33,319 nt of DNA. Source: Tautonia sociabilis. Its GTDB lineage: Bacteria; Planctomycetota; Planctomycetia; Isosphaerales; Isosphaeraceae. The notes below the pieces were generated by a model. It worked only from the letters and a program-made list of their open reading frames with translations. It searched no databases and was not told the origin of the DNA. The first letter of the stretch is position 1, and every line of letters begins with the position of its first letter. The translations under genes and the position numbers were made by a program. The stretch is from NCBI RefSeq assembly GCF_003977685.1, contig NZ_RYZH01000064.1:1-33319 (forward strand), in the 5' to 3' direction. Below are positions 8,681 to 17,245 of the stretch, one piece after another.

Positions 8681-10198
8681 TCACCCGATCCGGGACACGG
8701 CCTCCCGAGCCCGCTTCATCAGCGGGCTGTCGCTGGTGCTCGAGCCGGGGACCTTGGCGGCGATCGCCGCGGCGATCGCCGGCCGCCAGCGGGGGTCGGA
8801 GGCGAGCTGGTGTTCCTCCCAGGCGGCGGCGCCGTACTTGTAGTCGTGGCTGTCGCGCCCCTTGCGGAAGATCGAGCGGCGGGCGGCGTTGAAGAGGGCG
8901 TCCGGGGAGCCGCCGGCGTCGAGGTAGCCGACGATCTTCCCGGCCGCCTCGCGGTGGTCCCGGCCAATCGTCTCGAAGATCGAAGCGACCGCCTCCTCCC
9001 CCTCTCCCTCGGGGGAGACCGGCTCGATGCGGTCGATCACCGGGGTGGCGTCCAGGTTCATCCGGCTGCGGAACAGGGGCACCCAGCCGGCCGCCTGGAG
9101 CAGCGCGAGCGCCCGGGTCGTCGGGTCGCCGGCGTTGTGGAAGATGAAGTGCAGCGCGTTGGCCGAGGTGACCGCGTGCAGCGGGATGATCCCCGGCTCC
9201 CTCAGCAGCAGCTCGCTGCCGGCGAGCACCACCGCGTCCCAGAGCGACTCGGGGGAGATCCCCTCGTTCAGCAGTCGGGCCGCGGTGGCCGACGACTCCT
9301 CCGGGCTGCTCGACCGGATCGCGTCGAGCATCGTTGTCGTCGCCCCCGGGTCGAGCCGGCCCCTCGTCCAGTCCTCGCGCAGCGACCGGATCCGATCCAG
9401 GTTGGCCTCATACGGCCCCTCGGCCCCGGGAGGGGCCCCCTGCGTGTCGAGGATGCCGAAGGAGAGCGAGCGCAGCACCGGCTCGGCGTGCTCCCAGCCA
9501 ATCGCCTGCAAGGTCCGCCAGCACTGCATGGCGAAGATCGGCTTGTGGCCGATGTTCCGCCAGTCCCGCACGGCGCACCGCCAGAACGGCTCCATCGCCG
9601 AGGCCGCCCCCTCGGCCCGGCAGACGCCGGCGGTGGCCGTATCGGCCGCTTCGGCGTCCCAGGCGTCGAAGGCCCGTTTCAGCTCCGCCATCGCCTGCGA
9701 CGGCGACGGTACCCGGGCCTCGTCCACCTGCGAGAGGGTCCAGTCTCCCTCCTGGACGTCCTGCGCCTGCGACGACTTGAAGTAGTCCAGCGCCCAGAAC
9801 AGCGGCAGCAGGCGGTCCTCCACCGGCGCCGACTGGCCGAGCAAATGGGCCGAGTTGATCACCATCACCGCGTGGAACTTGAACCCCACCGGCCGGGGCT
9901 TGATGTTGCGGATGCCGGCCAGGAACAGCCCCGAGAGCAGCTCCCGGTACGACAGCCCCCCCCCCAGGTGCTCGACGGCCGCCTCGAGGATCCGATCCCT
10001 CGGAGTTTCCTCGATCCAACGAACCACGGGCTCGATCTCCGGCCGGAACCGCACCGCCTCCGGCCCGACCGCCATCTCCGACGCCCTGGCCGGGGTGATC
10101 GCCCCCAGCGCCGACCACGGGCCCAGCCCCGCCCCCAGGCCGAGGGCCGAGGCCGACTGGAGGAATTCGCGACGCGAGCGGTTCGAGATCCAGGTCAT
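8681..10198 (-). CDS. Tat-exported helical protein of unknown function
   Basis: A 505-residue protein starting with a twin-arginine signal (S8-RREFL, then a hydrophobic stretch to about residue 40), so it is exported folded, perhaps with a cofactor. I do not recognise a named family. The body is predicted mostly helical, with many His/Trp/Tyr clusters: FHAVMVINSAHLL, RDWRNIGHKPIF, FIFHNAG, DSHDYKYGAAAWEEHQ. These conserved-looking histidines could bind a metal or heme, but no standard motif is present. GAGG stands 7 nt before the ATG. The gene is convergent with the amidohydrolase and divergent from the histidine kinase. Similar Tat-led hypothetical proteins are common in planctomycetes. Confidence 0.82.
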   Translation of the reverse strand: MTWISNRSRREFLQSASALGLGAGLGPWSALGAITPARASEMAVGPEAVRFRPEIEPVVRWIEETPRDRILEAAVEHLGGGLSYRELLSGLFLAGIRNIKPRPVGFKFHAVMVINSAHLLGQSAPVEDRLLPLFWALDYFKSSQAQDVQEGDWTLSQVDEARVPSPSQAMAELKRAFDAWDAEAADTATAGVCRAEGAASAMEPFWRCAVRDWRNIGHKPIFAMQCWRTLQAIGWEHAEPVLRSLSFGILDTQGAPPGAEGPYEANLDRIRSLREDWTRGRLDPGATTTMLDAIRSSSPEESSATAARLLNEGISPESLWDAVVLAGSELLLREPGIIPLHAVTSANALHFIFHNAGDPTTRALALLQAAGWVPLFRSRMNLDATPVIDRIEPVSPEGEGEEAVASIFETIGRDHREAAGKIVGYLDAGGSPDALFNAARRSIFRKGRDSHDYKYGAAAWEEHQLASDPRWRPAIAAAIAAKVPGSSTSDSPLMKRAREAVSRIG

Positions 10199-10628
10199 GG
10201 CACGCCTCGGCGATCTGATCGCTCCCTGCCGGTCCCCCGACAGCCCGGCCGCCGTCGGGAGGGGCCCCTCCCGGCCGGCACGACGGCCCGGGGAGAGGAC
10301 GGGGCCCCCTTACCATCAGACCGCGTCACCGAGACCATCGCCAGCCTGATTTTTTTCCGACCCGAGCCCATTCGACTCGGGATCGTTCCGGGATTGCTTC
10401 CGCCGGAATCGTCCGTCGGAAGCGCTCTCGACCCTTCCCTCAGCCTCTCCCACTCCGCTCCTCACGTTCCAGGATCGGTCATCGGATCGCCCCTTCGCCC
10501 GAGACGAAGGCCGTATGCTGGGGAGGATTCTCTCGGAAGAAATCAGGTAGGATGGGATCCAAGAGAGCGCAGGCCTCCGTGATCGACGCTCGGAATCTCC
10601 CCTTGCCTTCCGTTCGGGCCTGGTGTCG
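10199..10628. other. Divergent intergenic region, Tat protein / histidine kinase
   Basis: No gene is seen. An 84-codon frame at 10552-10806 overlaps the kinase in another frame and has no protein-like features. The stretch holds an 18-bp perfect palindrome (10256-10273) and a run of eight T's just after 10350. A TATGCT at 10514-10519 could be a -10 for the kinase but lacks a good -35. The kinase has no clear ribosome-binding site. Confidence 0.5.
10256..10273. repeat. 18-bp perfect palindrome CGGGAGGGGCCCCTCCCG
   Basis: Fully self-complementary with no spacer, lying 58-75 bp upstream of the Tat-protein start in its 5' region. Outer GGCC elements add partial extra symmetry. With no loop it makes a poor RNA hairpin, so a DNA-binding site is a possible reading. 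In a GC-rich genome chance remains possible. Confidence 0.4.
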
Positions 10629-13475
10629 ATGCAGCCGAACCGACGTCGCTGGCTCCTCAATCAACTGCTGGCCCTCGGCGCGGTCGTTCTGGCGACCGGC
10701 CTTCGACTGGCGTTGGAAGGGCTCCTGGGCCCCCGTCAGCCGTATGCCACGTACTACGTCGCGGTTCTCTTCGCGGCACTGTATCTGGGACTCGGCCCGG
10801 CCCTGACCACCGCGGTGCTTGGTCTGACCATCGGTCATTATCTGTTCATTTTTCCGTACAAAATGTGGTTCATCGCCGATCCGGCTGATCTGGTGGTGAT
10901 TCTCACCTACATCTTCGTTGCCGGGGCGTCGATCATCCTGGGAGAGTCGTCTCGGCGACTCTTGCGGAGGCTCGAGACTGAAGCCGACATCCGCCGGGAG
11001 CTGGAACGAGCCGAGCGTCGCCAACGGGAGCGGCTGGAGGCGACGCTCAAGAGCCTGGGTGAAGGTGTGATCGTCACCGGGTCCGACGGCCGGGTGGCCA
11101 TGCTCAACCCCATCGCTGAAGAGTTGACTGGCTGGACCTCGGCCGAGGCAGTCGGCCGGCCGCTCGCGAAGGTCTTCCACACCCGAGACCGCCGTACGAC
11201 CCAGACCGAGGAGCTGCCCGTCGCCGAGATTCTTGGGCAGGGCCTGGTCCATCGCTCGGCTGGCCCGGCGCTGCTGATCCGCCGCGATGGCACCGAGCGG
11301 CCCATCGAGGCCAGCTCGTCGGCCATCCGGGACGGTGGTTCCGGTGGCCTGGTGGTGGTCGTCCGAGACGTCTCCGAGCGGCTCCGCATCGAAGAGGCCG
11401 AGAACGCCTCACGGAAGCGGCTCCGCCTGGCGCTGGAGGCCGGTCGGCTTGGCGCCTGGGACTGGGACCTCCGCACCGGCCGGGTTGCGTGGTCCGAGTC
11501 CAGCGCTTCGCTCTTCAGTGTGCCGGCCCTCGCAGGCGAGAGCACCTTCGCGCGCTTCCTGGAGCTGGTCCACCCCGAGGACGTCTCCGTCCTGGATACG
11601 GCCATCGCCCAGTCGATCGAGCATGGGCATCCGTTCGAGGCGGAGTTCCGTCTCCGTCGGCCTGACGGTTCGTTCTTCTGGATGGCTAGCCGGGGGGCGA
11701 TTCTCCCCGACGAGGAGGGGCGTCCCGTCCGGCTTCTGGGCATCGGGGCCGACGTGACCGAACGCCGCCGGGCCGAGCAGACCTCCCGCTTCCTCGCCGA
11801 GGCTGGCGCCGCCCTGGCGTCGCTGACCGACGAGGATGAGGCGCTCCGCCGGGTGGCTCGGCTCGCCGTCCCCTTCTTCGCCGACTGGGCGGCCGTGGAC
11901 CTGATCGACCCCAGCGGGACGATCCGGAGAGTGGCCATGGCGCACGACGACCCGGCCAAGGCCCGACTCGCGCTCAAGTGGCACCGCCGCCACCCTCCCT
12001 GCCCCGACTCCCCCCGAGGCATCTCGGCCGTCATTCGGACCGGCCAGCCCGAGCTGGTCGCTGAGATCGACGATCAGATGCTCGAGCAGGCCGTGGGAGA
12101 CCCGGTGATGCGCCGATTCCTTCGCGACCTGAACCTGCGATCCTTCATCTGCGTCCCGCTCCGGGACCGAGCCCAGCGGGTGATCGGCGCCCTGACCTTC
12201 GTCTCCGCCGAGTCGGGCCGCCGCTTCGGTCCGGACGATCTGGCCGTGGCCGAGGACCTGGCCCATCGGGCCGCCGTCGCGCTGGAGAACAGCCGCCTCT
12301 ACGGGGAGCTCCGCGAGGCCGACCAACGCAAGACCGAGTTCCTCGCCATCCTCGCCCACGAACTGCGCAACCCCTTGGCCCCCATCCGAACCGCCCTGGA
12401 ACTGCTCCGGCCGACCAAGGTCGCCCCTCCGGCCGACGGCCAGCCGATCGACCGCGAGGCGATCCGAGCCATGGCGTGCCGACAGGTGACGCACATGGCG
12501 AGACTCATTGACGACCTTATGGACATCACCCGAATCAGCCGGGGAACGATTGAGTTACGGCCCGAGCCGGTCGAGCTGGTCCCCCTGATCCGCCGCGTCG
12601 TCTCGGCGGCCGGGCCGCAGGTGGCCGAGGCCGGCCTGGAGCTTCGCGTCGGCCTCCCGGAGCAGCCCCTCTGGCTCCACGCCGACCCGGCCCGGATCGA
12701 GCAGATCCTCTGGAACTTGCTCACCAACGCCACCAAGTACTCCGACCCCGGAGGCCGAATCGAATTGGTCGTCGCCCCCGACGACCTCGGGGTGGCGCTC
12801 CGGGTGCGGGACACGGGCATCGGCATCGAGCCGGCCATGCTCCCCCGCATCTTCGAGCTGTTTGAACAGGCCGAGAACGGCGCCTCGCGCAAGCGGGGAG
12901 GGCTGGGCATCGGCCTGAGCCTGGTGCGAACGCTCGTCGAGTTACATGGCGGCTCCATTTCCGCTCGCAGCGACGGGCCGGGCCGAGGCAGCGAGTTCGT
13001 CGTCACGCTTCCGGTGATGGAGGCCCCGCCCCATGCCGCGTCGCGTCCCAAGGCCCAGAAACCTGAGGCGACGATCTCTCCCTCCACCCGCCGCCGGATC
13101 CTGCTGGTCGACGACAATCGGGACGCTGCCACCAGCCTCGGCACCCTGCTCGGCAAGCTCGGAGGGCACCAGGTTCGCCTGGCCCACGACGGCCCCGAGG
13201 CGATCCGGATCGCCTCGGAGTTCGCTCCCGAGGTCGTTCTGCTGGACATCGGCCTCCCCGGAATGGATGGCTTCGAGGTCGCCCGTCGCCTGCGAGCGGC
13301 GTCCTCGGCGCACCAGGCCACGTTGATCGCCCTCACCGGCTGGGGCCAGGAGGAGGACCGCCGCCGGTCCCGAGAGGCCGGCTTCGACTACCATCTCGTC
13401 AAGCCGGTCGACACCGAGCTGGTCGAGGAGCTCATCGGTTCCTCTCCCCCCCCCCGCCGCCCCGGCCCCCACTGA
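10629..13475 (+). CDS. Membrane-bound hybrid sensor histidine kinase (DUF4118-PAS-PAS-GAF-HisKA-HATPase-REC)
   Basis: A 949-residue signalling protein. Residues about 8-105 form a four-helix membrane region like the KdpD DUF4118 domain. A charged helical linker follows (about 105-140). Next are PAS 1 (about 140-250), PAS 2 with PAC (about 260-380; DGSFFWMASRG), GAF (about 385-555), HisKA with H-box LAHELRNPLAP (phosphorylated H577), and HATPase with N-box NLLTNATKYS, DTGIGI and GLGIGLSL. A receiver domain is at the end (ILLVDDN acidic pocket, phosphoacceptor D873 in LLDIGLPGMDG, K near LVKPVD). The ligand is unknown. A GTG two codons upstream (10623) is an alternative start; neither has a good ribosome site. 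No partner regulator is adjacent. The lipoprotein gene 143 bp downstream may be cotranscribed. Confidence 0.95.
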   Translation: MQPNRRRWLLNQLLALGAVVLATGLRLALEGLLGPRQPYATYYVAVLFAALYLGLGPALTTAVLGLTIGHYLFIFPYKMWFIADPADLVVILTYIFVAGASIILGESSRRLLRRLETEADIRRELERAERRQRERLEATLKSLGEGVIVTGSDGRVAMLNPIAEELTGWTSAEAVGRPLAKVFHTRDRRTTQTEELPVAEILGQGLVHRSAGPALLIRRDGTERPIEASSSAIRDGGSGGLVVVVRDVSERLRIEEAENASRKRLRLALEAGRLGAWDWDLRTGRVAWSESSASLFSVPALAGESTFARFLELVHPEDVSVLDTAIAQSIEHGHPFEAEFRLRRPDGSFFWMASRGAILPDEEGRPVRLLGIGADVTERRRAEQTSRFLAEAGAALASLTDEDEALRRVARLAVPFFADWAAVDLIDPSGTIRRVAMAHDDPAKARLALKWHRRHPPCPDSPRGISAVIRTGQPELVAEIDDQMLEQAVGDPVMRRFLRDLNLRSFICVPLRDRAQRVIGALTFVSAESGRRFGPDDLAVAEDLAHRAAVALENSRLYGELREADQRKTEFLAILAHELRNPLAPIRTALELLRPTKVAPPADGQPIDREAIRAMACRQVTHMARLIDDLMDITRISRGTIELRPEPVELVPLIRRVVSAAGPQVAEAGLELRVGLPEQPLWLHADPARIEQILWNLLTNATKYSDPGGRIELVVAPDDLGVALRVRDTGIGIEPAMLPRIFELFEQAENGASRKRGGLGIGLSLVRTLVELHGGSISARSDGPGRGSEFVVTLPVMEAPPHAASRPKAQKPEATISPSTRRRILLVDDNRDAATSLGTLLGKLGGHQVRLAHDGPEAIRIASEFAPEVVLLDIGLPGMDGFEVARRLRAASSAHQATLIALTGWGQEEDRRRSREAGFDYHLVKPVDTELVEELIGSSPPPRRPGPH

Positions 13476-13618
13476 CGCCTCGCTCGGGCCGGGATCCCCT
13501 CTGGTCGGATCGACTCCCGATCTTGGCGGCCTGCTCGGTCTCGCTGATGGTCTCGGTCCGGCTCGGCCGATGATCCCGGAAGGAGGAGCGCCTCGTCCCC
13601 GATCGGAGATCCCGGCCC

Positions 13619-14224
13619 ATGATCCGCCTACTGGCTCCCGCCCTGGTGCTGCTCTGCTGCACCGGCTGCCTCTCCCGGCTGCTCTCGCCAATCACCACCC
13701 GGCTGGACGACGTGAACGGGCAGCTCGCCCTGACCAACCAGCGGCTCTCCTCGGTCGATTCCAGCCTCTCGGGGGTGAACCAGCGCCTCGAGGACATGAA
13801 GGCCGAGCTCGACTCGATCAACAGCGAGCTGGCGGCCACCCGAGCGGCGGTCGAGCCGCTCTCCTCGTCGATCGACGGGCTCGGTGGCAGTCTGGAGACG
13901 ACCAACGAGCGGCTCGCCCAGGTCTCGGCGGAGGTCGACGGCATCGCCGGAGACGTCTCGACCGTTTCCGCCCGCCTCTCCCAGACCAACCAGAAGCTCG
14001 ACGACACCAACGCCCGGCTCGGCAGCGTCACCCAGCAGCTCGGCACGACCAACGACCGCCTGGGCACGACCAATCAGACGATTTCCAGCGTCGACACCCG
14101 GCTGGCCGAGGCCAACCGGGGCATCGGCGGCCTCGGAGGCGTGGTCGATGCCGTCGGCACCCGGGTCCAGGAGATCCTGGAGACGATCGAGCGGGTCCCT
14201 GGCCTGCGTCCCCGTCAGCCCTGA
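13619..14224 (+). CDS. Coiled-coil lipoprotein
   Basis: A 201-residue protein with a short hydrophobic signal and a lipobox-like CTGC, giving a lipidated C17 after cleavage (Cys rather than Leu at -3 is unusual). From about residue 25 to 190 it is one long heptad-patterned region of near repeats such as LTNQRLSSV, TNERLAQV, TNQKLDDTN and TNDRLGTTN, rich in Asn, Thr, Ser, Leu and Asp. This predicts an extended coiled coil on the membrane. No enzymatic motif is present. GGAG about 10 nt upstream supports the ATG. It follows the histidine kinase on the same strand. Role is unknown; a structural spacer, tether or envelope fibre is a guess. Confidence 0.85.
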   Translation: MIRLLAPALVLLCCTGCLSRLLSPITTRLDDVNGQLALTNQRLSSVDSSLSGVNQRLEDMKAELDSINSELAATRAAVEPLSSSIDGLGGSLETTNERLAQVSAEVDGIAGDVSTVSARLSQTNQKLDDTNARLGSVTQQLGTTNDRLGTTNQTISSVDTRLAEANRGIGGLGGVVDAVGTRVQEILETIERVPGLRPRQP

Positions 14225-14284
14225 GCCGAGCCGAGCCGACCGCGAACCGGGCCGATCGGTCCCGGAACCCCGGCCGTGCTGGAT

Positions 14285-14315
14285 CGGGACGATCCCTCAG
14301 GAGGGAGCGATCCCG
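14285..14315. terminator. Imperfect hairpin between convergent genes
   Basis: CGGGACGATCCC (14285-14296) pairs with GGGAGCGATCCCG (14303-14315) through two 4-5 bp blocks and a CG core, with one mismatch and a bulge, around a 6-nt loop. It lies between the lipoprotein stop (14224) and the SDR stop (14318), so it could end transcription from both sides. Confidence 0.4.
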
Positions 14316-14317
14316 GC

Positions 14318-15409
14318 TCAGGCCAGCAGGTAGTTCTTGTCGACGGCGTACTGGAGGATCCGGGTCAGGAACCGGTAGTCGGTCTCGGGCAGGGGGATTC
14401 CCGAGCCCTCCAGCGCGGCCCGGGTGTTGGCGGTGTCGAAGGTGAGCTTGCAGCGAAGGTAGCCGAGGTACGGCTCGATGAAGTGCCGGATCTTGGCCAC
14501 CAGGGGATCGTGGTCGACCCGCTCGAACTCCTCGGGATCGACCAGGGTGATCGGCGCCATCCGGGGAAACTCGACCTCCTTGACCGTCAGCAGGGTGCCG
14601 ATCGTCGGCGGCCGGTCGGTGACAAGGTGATAGGTCTTCCCCACCGAGTCGGGCCGGGCGGCGATGGCCCGGACGGCGGCCGTCACGAAGTCGATCGGCA
14701 CGACGTTGAAGGTGTCCTCGGGCCGGGCCGGCAGCAGGTTGATGATGCCGTGGGCGTAGAGCTTAAAGAACGGGTAGACGACGTTGAACTCGGTCACCTC
14801 CCCCGAAACCGAGTCGCCCACGACGATGCTGGGCCGGAAGATGGTGACGGGAAGCCCCTCGACCATCGCGCCCCGGACCCGGCGCTCGGCCTCGTACTTG
14901 GTCGCTTCGTAGTTGTTGGCGTGGCCGGGGTCGGGGTTGAGGGCGTCCTCCACCGCGTCGTAGCGCCGGAGGCTGCCGGCGACGTAGGCGGTGCTGAAGT
15001 AGAACAGCCGCTCCAGCGAGCCCTCCTGGAGGAGGTCCCAGGCCAGGCGGAGGGCCTCGGTGGTGCCTCCGACGTTGATCTGCTCGCTCTCCTGCCGGCC
15101 GCCGTTGAGCTCCGTCAGGGCGGCGACGTGGAAGAACTCGACCGCCCGGCGGCGGAGCAGCGCGCGGTCGGCGTCGGAGAGGCCGAAGCCGGGGCGGGTG
15201 ACGTCGCCGTCGAGCAGTTCCACCCGGGAGCCGATCTGTCCGGCCACGACGGGCCCGAGGAGCTTTCCCACGCGATCGGCCGCCGAGACTCCCCCCCTGC
15301 CCCGCACGAGCAGAATCAGCGAGCGGTCGGTCGTCTCAACGAGTTCTCGGACGAGGCGGCGTCCCAGGGCGCCGGTCGCCCCGGTGATGAAGAGGGGCCG
15401 ATCACTCAT
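14318..15409 (-). CDS. Extended SDR, thioester-reductase/male-sterility-type NAD(P)-binding protein
   Basis: A 363-residue Rossmann-fold protein. The N-terminal GATGALGR (10-17) binds the nucleotide. S139 in FSTAYVAG and Y167-x3-K171 in NNYEATKYEAE form the SDR catalytic set. The STAYVAG...YEATKYEAE layout fits the NAD_binding_4 group, which includes fatty acyl-CoA reductases and the reductase domains that release thioester-bound chains. No carrier-protein or adenylation domain is attached. The closing section (DTANTRAALEGSGIPLPE) resembles stand-alone epimerase-like members. It lies 101 bp downstream of the methyltransferase on the same strand, likely in one transcript. It may reduce or epimerise a lipid or polyketide-like substrate; this is inference. 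Confidence 0.85.
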   Translation of the reverse strand: MSDRPLFITGATGALGRRLVRELVETTDRSLILLVRGRGGVSAADRVGKLLGPVVAGQIGSRVELLDGDVTRPGFGLSDADRALLRRRAVEFFHVAALTELNGGRQESEQINVGGTTEALRLAWDLLQEGSLERLFYFSTAYVAGSLRRYDAVEDALNPDPGHANNYEATKYEAERRVRGAMVEGLPVTIFRPSIVVGDSVSGEVTEFNVVYPFFKLYAHGIINLLPARPEDTFNVVPIDFVTAAVRAIAARPDSVGKTYHLVTDRPPTIGTLLTVKEVEFPRMAPITLVDPEEFERVDHDPLVAKIRHFIEPYLGYLRCKLTFDTANTRAALEGSGIPLPETDYRFLTRILQYAVDKNYLLA

Positions 15410-15510
15410 CGGTGGCTCGATTCCTTACCTCGGTGGGACGATCAGGCGCTGGCCCGGGGCGGCGAGCGGCGCGATCGGGGGCCGCGTCGCCGAACCGCTC
15501 CCGGGGGCAG

Positions 15511-16461
15511 TCAGCATCGGGGGGAAGGCTCCGGGGAGGCCGGGGGCTTGCGGAGCGCGAACCGCCAGTAGACCCATTCGCCGGAGGCGAACGACCGGTA
15601 CGAGGCGGTCCCCTCCATCCCGGCGAAGACGCGGAACATCGAGCGGAAGATCCAGGGGACCTCTCGGCGGATCAGCCCGCTCTTGCGTTCGTTGTCCAGC
15701 GTCAGGGCCCGAAGCACGTTCGGGGTGATGTCCTGCTCCTGCTCGACCTCGAAACCGGCCGTCAGGAAGGCCTGACGGACCCCGGCCAGCGCCTCGGCGT
15801 GCCTCATGTCGGCGAAGAGCAGGAAGCCGCCGGGCCGGAGCACCCGGAAGGCCTCGGAGAGAAAGCGGTCCATGTGCGGGTAGCAGTGCGAAGACTCGAC
15901 GTTCAGCAGCACGTCGAACGAGGCGTCGGGGAAGGGGATCCGCTCCGCGTCTCCAACGGCGAACCGCAGGCCGTCGACCCGATACCAGCGCCGGCAGAAG
16001 GCCACGGCCCGATCGGCGTAGTCCATGCCCACCATCGCCTTCGGGCGGAAGTACCGCGCCACGAACGACGCGCCGCCCCCCCGGCCCGAGCCGACCTCTA
16101 GCACCTGCTTGCCCTTCAGGTCGACGGCCGAGGCGACCCGGTGGTACAGGCCGATGAAGTAGCGGTTCGGCGCGTCCTCGGGCCCCAGCTCCGCGACCGG
16201 CTCGGCCCCGTCGATCGGCGCGTAGCCGTAGTTCATGTACCGCAGGTGCACTCGGCGGTCCATGAAGCTGAGGAACTGGTACCAGGCTCGGGTCAGTCGC
16301 TTCCGAGCGCCGGCTCCTCCGCCGGTGGTCCTCCGGAACGGCAGCATCCCGAACCATCGCAGCAGCAGCGGGTAGAAGCCGCCGACGTTGCGCCCCGCGA
16401 TCCTCGGGTCTTCGAGCGTCGCCGCGCCGCCTCGGAGTGATGAGAAATCCCTGTCTCGCAT
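15511..16461 (-). CDS. SAM-dependent methyltransferase, phthiotriol/phenolphthiotriol dimycocerosate-methyltransferase-like
   Basis: A 316-residue class I methyltransferase. SAM motif I is VLEVGSGRGGG (120-130), followed by VGMDYAD, GDAERIPFPDASFDVLLN and VLRPGGFLLFAD. The segments MNYGYAP, NRYFIGLYHR and NVESSHCYPHMDRF closely recall the mycobacterial enzyme Rv2952, which O-methylates the diol of phthiotriol lipids. The resemblance is from memory of that family. ATG at 16461 is chosen since GAGGA sits directly upstream; the frame stays open to 16626 but that part is low-complexity. Residues 20-75 include hydrophobic and basic patches that may contact membrane lipid. The SDR gene follows. Substrate unknown, probably a hydroxylated long-chain compound. 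Confidence 0.85.
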   Translation of the reverse strand: MRDRDFSSLRGGAATLEDPRIAGRNVGGFYPLLLRWFGMLPFRRTTGGGAGARKRLTRAWYQFLSFMDRRVHLRYMNYGYAPIDGAEPVAELGPEDAPNRYFIGLYHRVASAVDLKGKQVLEVGSGRGGGASFVARYFRPKAMVGMDYADRAVAFCRRWYRVDGLRFAVGDAERIPFPDASFDVLLNVESSHCYPHMDRFLSEAFRVLRPGGFLLFADMRHAEALAGVRQAFLTAGFEVEQEQDITPNVLRALTLDNERKSGLIRREVPWIFRSMFRVFAGMEGTASYRSFASGEWVYWRFALRKPPASPEPSPRC

Positions 16462-16657
16462 GAGTCCTCGCCGGGGTTCGATCGCCGGTTCCGAGCCCTC
16501 GTCGATCGGGCTTCGGGGGACCGAGAGCCCGACCGCGACGACGGCCGGGAAGGAGAGCCGGTCAGCCGGTCCTGGCTGATCCCGCAATTCCCGTTCCCTC
16601 GGGGGGCTCCCGCTGACGCTCCGCACCTCCCCGGCGGCTCCCCGCGGGCAGGGAGGA

Positions 16658-17245
16658 TTATCCTACAGAAGTTCCTCGGGTCCGACGAGGGGAGAACCTC
16701 GCCCCCTCCCGATCGGCCCCCCCGGACGCCATCGAGGCCGCGAGCAAACAGCCGCACCCCTCCAGGGCGAAGACCGGGCAGGCCAACGCCGCCAGCACCT
16801 CGGCCCGGATCGCCGGGCCTCCCCCCACCGTTGGCACCAGCCCCAGCAGGAGCAGCAGGCTCAGCAGGCCGGTCAGGACCGCGGCCGCCAGGCAGAACCC
16901 GCCCAGCGAGGCCCAGCGGCCGACCGTCCCCAGCCCGAGAATCGCCCCGACCGCCGGCATCGCCAGCGCGATCGCCCCGCCCAGCGCCATCATCGGCATC
17001 GGCAGCGTCAGGGCCGACAACGCCGCGAACAGCGGCTCGACCCCGAACGCCTCAATCGCCCAGACCGGCATCGTCCCCGGATCCTCGGCCGGGATCCCCA
17101 CCATCGTCGCCGAGAAGGGCACCAGGAACAGAGGAATCAGGAGGACGACGGCCGCCGGGATCAGCCTTCCGAACCCGGGGAGGCGAGCAGAAGAAGGCGG
17201 GATCGAGCCCTCGTCTCGGCCCGGAAGGTCCTGAGGCACGCTCAT
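16658..17245 (-). CDS. Small multi-pass membrane protein, unknown function
   Basis: A 195-residue protein with a polar N-terminus (about 1-27) and four hydrophobic segments (about 28-50, 68-95, 97-120 and 125-150). A weaker hydrophobic stretch containing LEGCGC comes near the end, followed by a basic tail. I do not recognise the family. ATG at 17245 is chosen because GGAG lies 8-9 nt upstream; in-frame ATG codons at 17281 and GTG/ATG further up are less well placed. The stop (TAA) lies within GGATAATCC, whose GATAAT could act as a -10 for the methyltransferase gene. Function cannot be inferred. Confidence 0.7.
   Translation of the reverse strand: MSVPQDLPGRDEGSIPPSSARLPGFGRLIPAAVVLLIPLFLVPFSATMVGIPAEDPGTMPVWAIEAFGVEPLFAALSALTLPMPMMALGGAIALAMPAVGAILGLGTVGRWASLGGFCLAAAVLTGLLSLLLLLGLVPTVGGGPAIRAEVLAALACPVFALEGCGCLLAASMASGGADREGARFSPRRTRGTSVG

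Noticed and set aside
10350..10357. T-run as an intrinsic terminator
   Set aside because: No stable stem precedes it on the plus strand, and no plus-strand gene ends nearby.
10552..10806. 84-codon frame before the histidine kinase, preceded by AGGTAGG
   Set aside because: It runs into the kinase in a different frame and has shadow-like composition; the kinase membrane domain is clearly real in its own frame.
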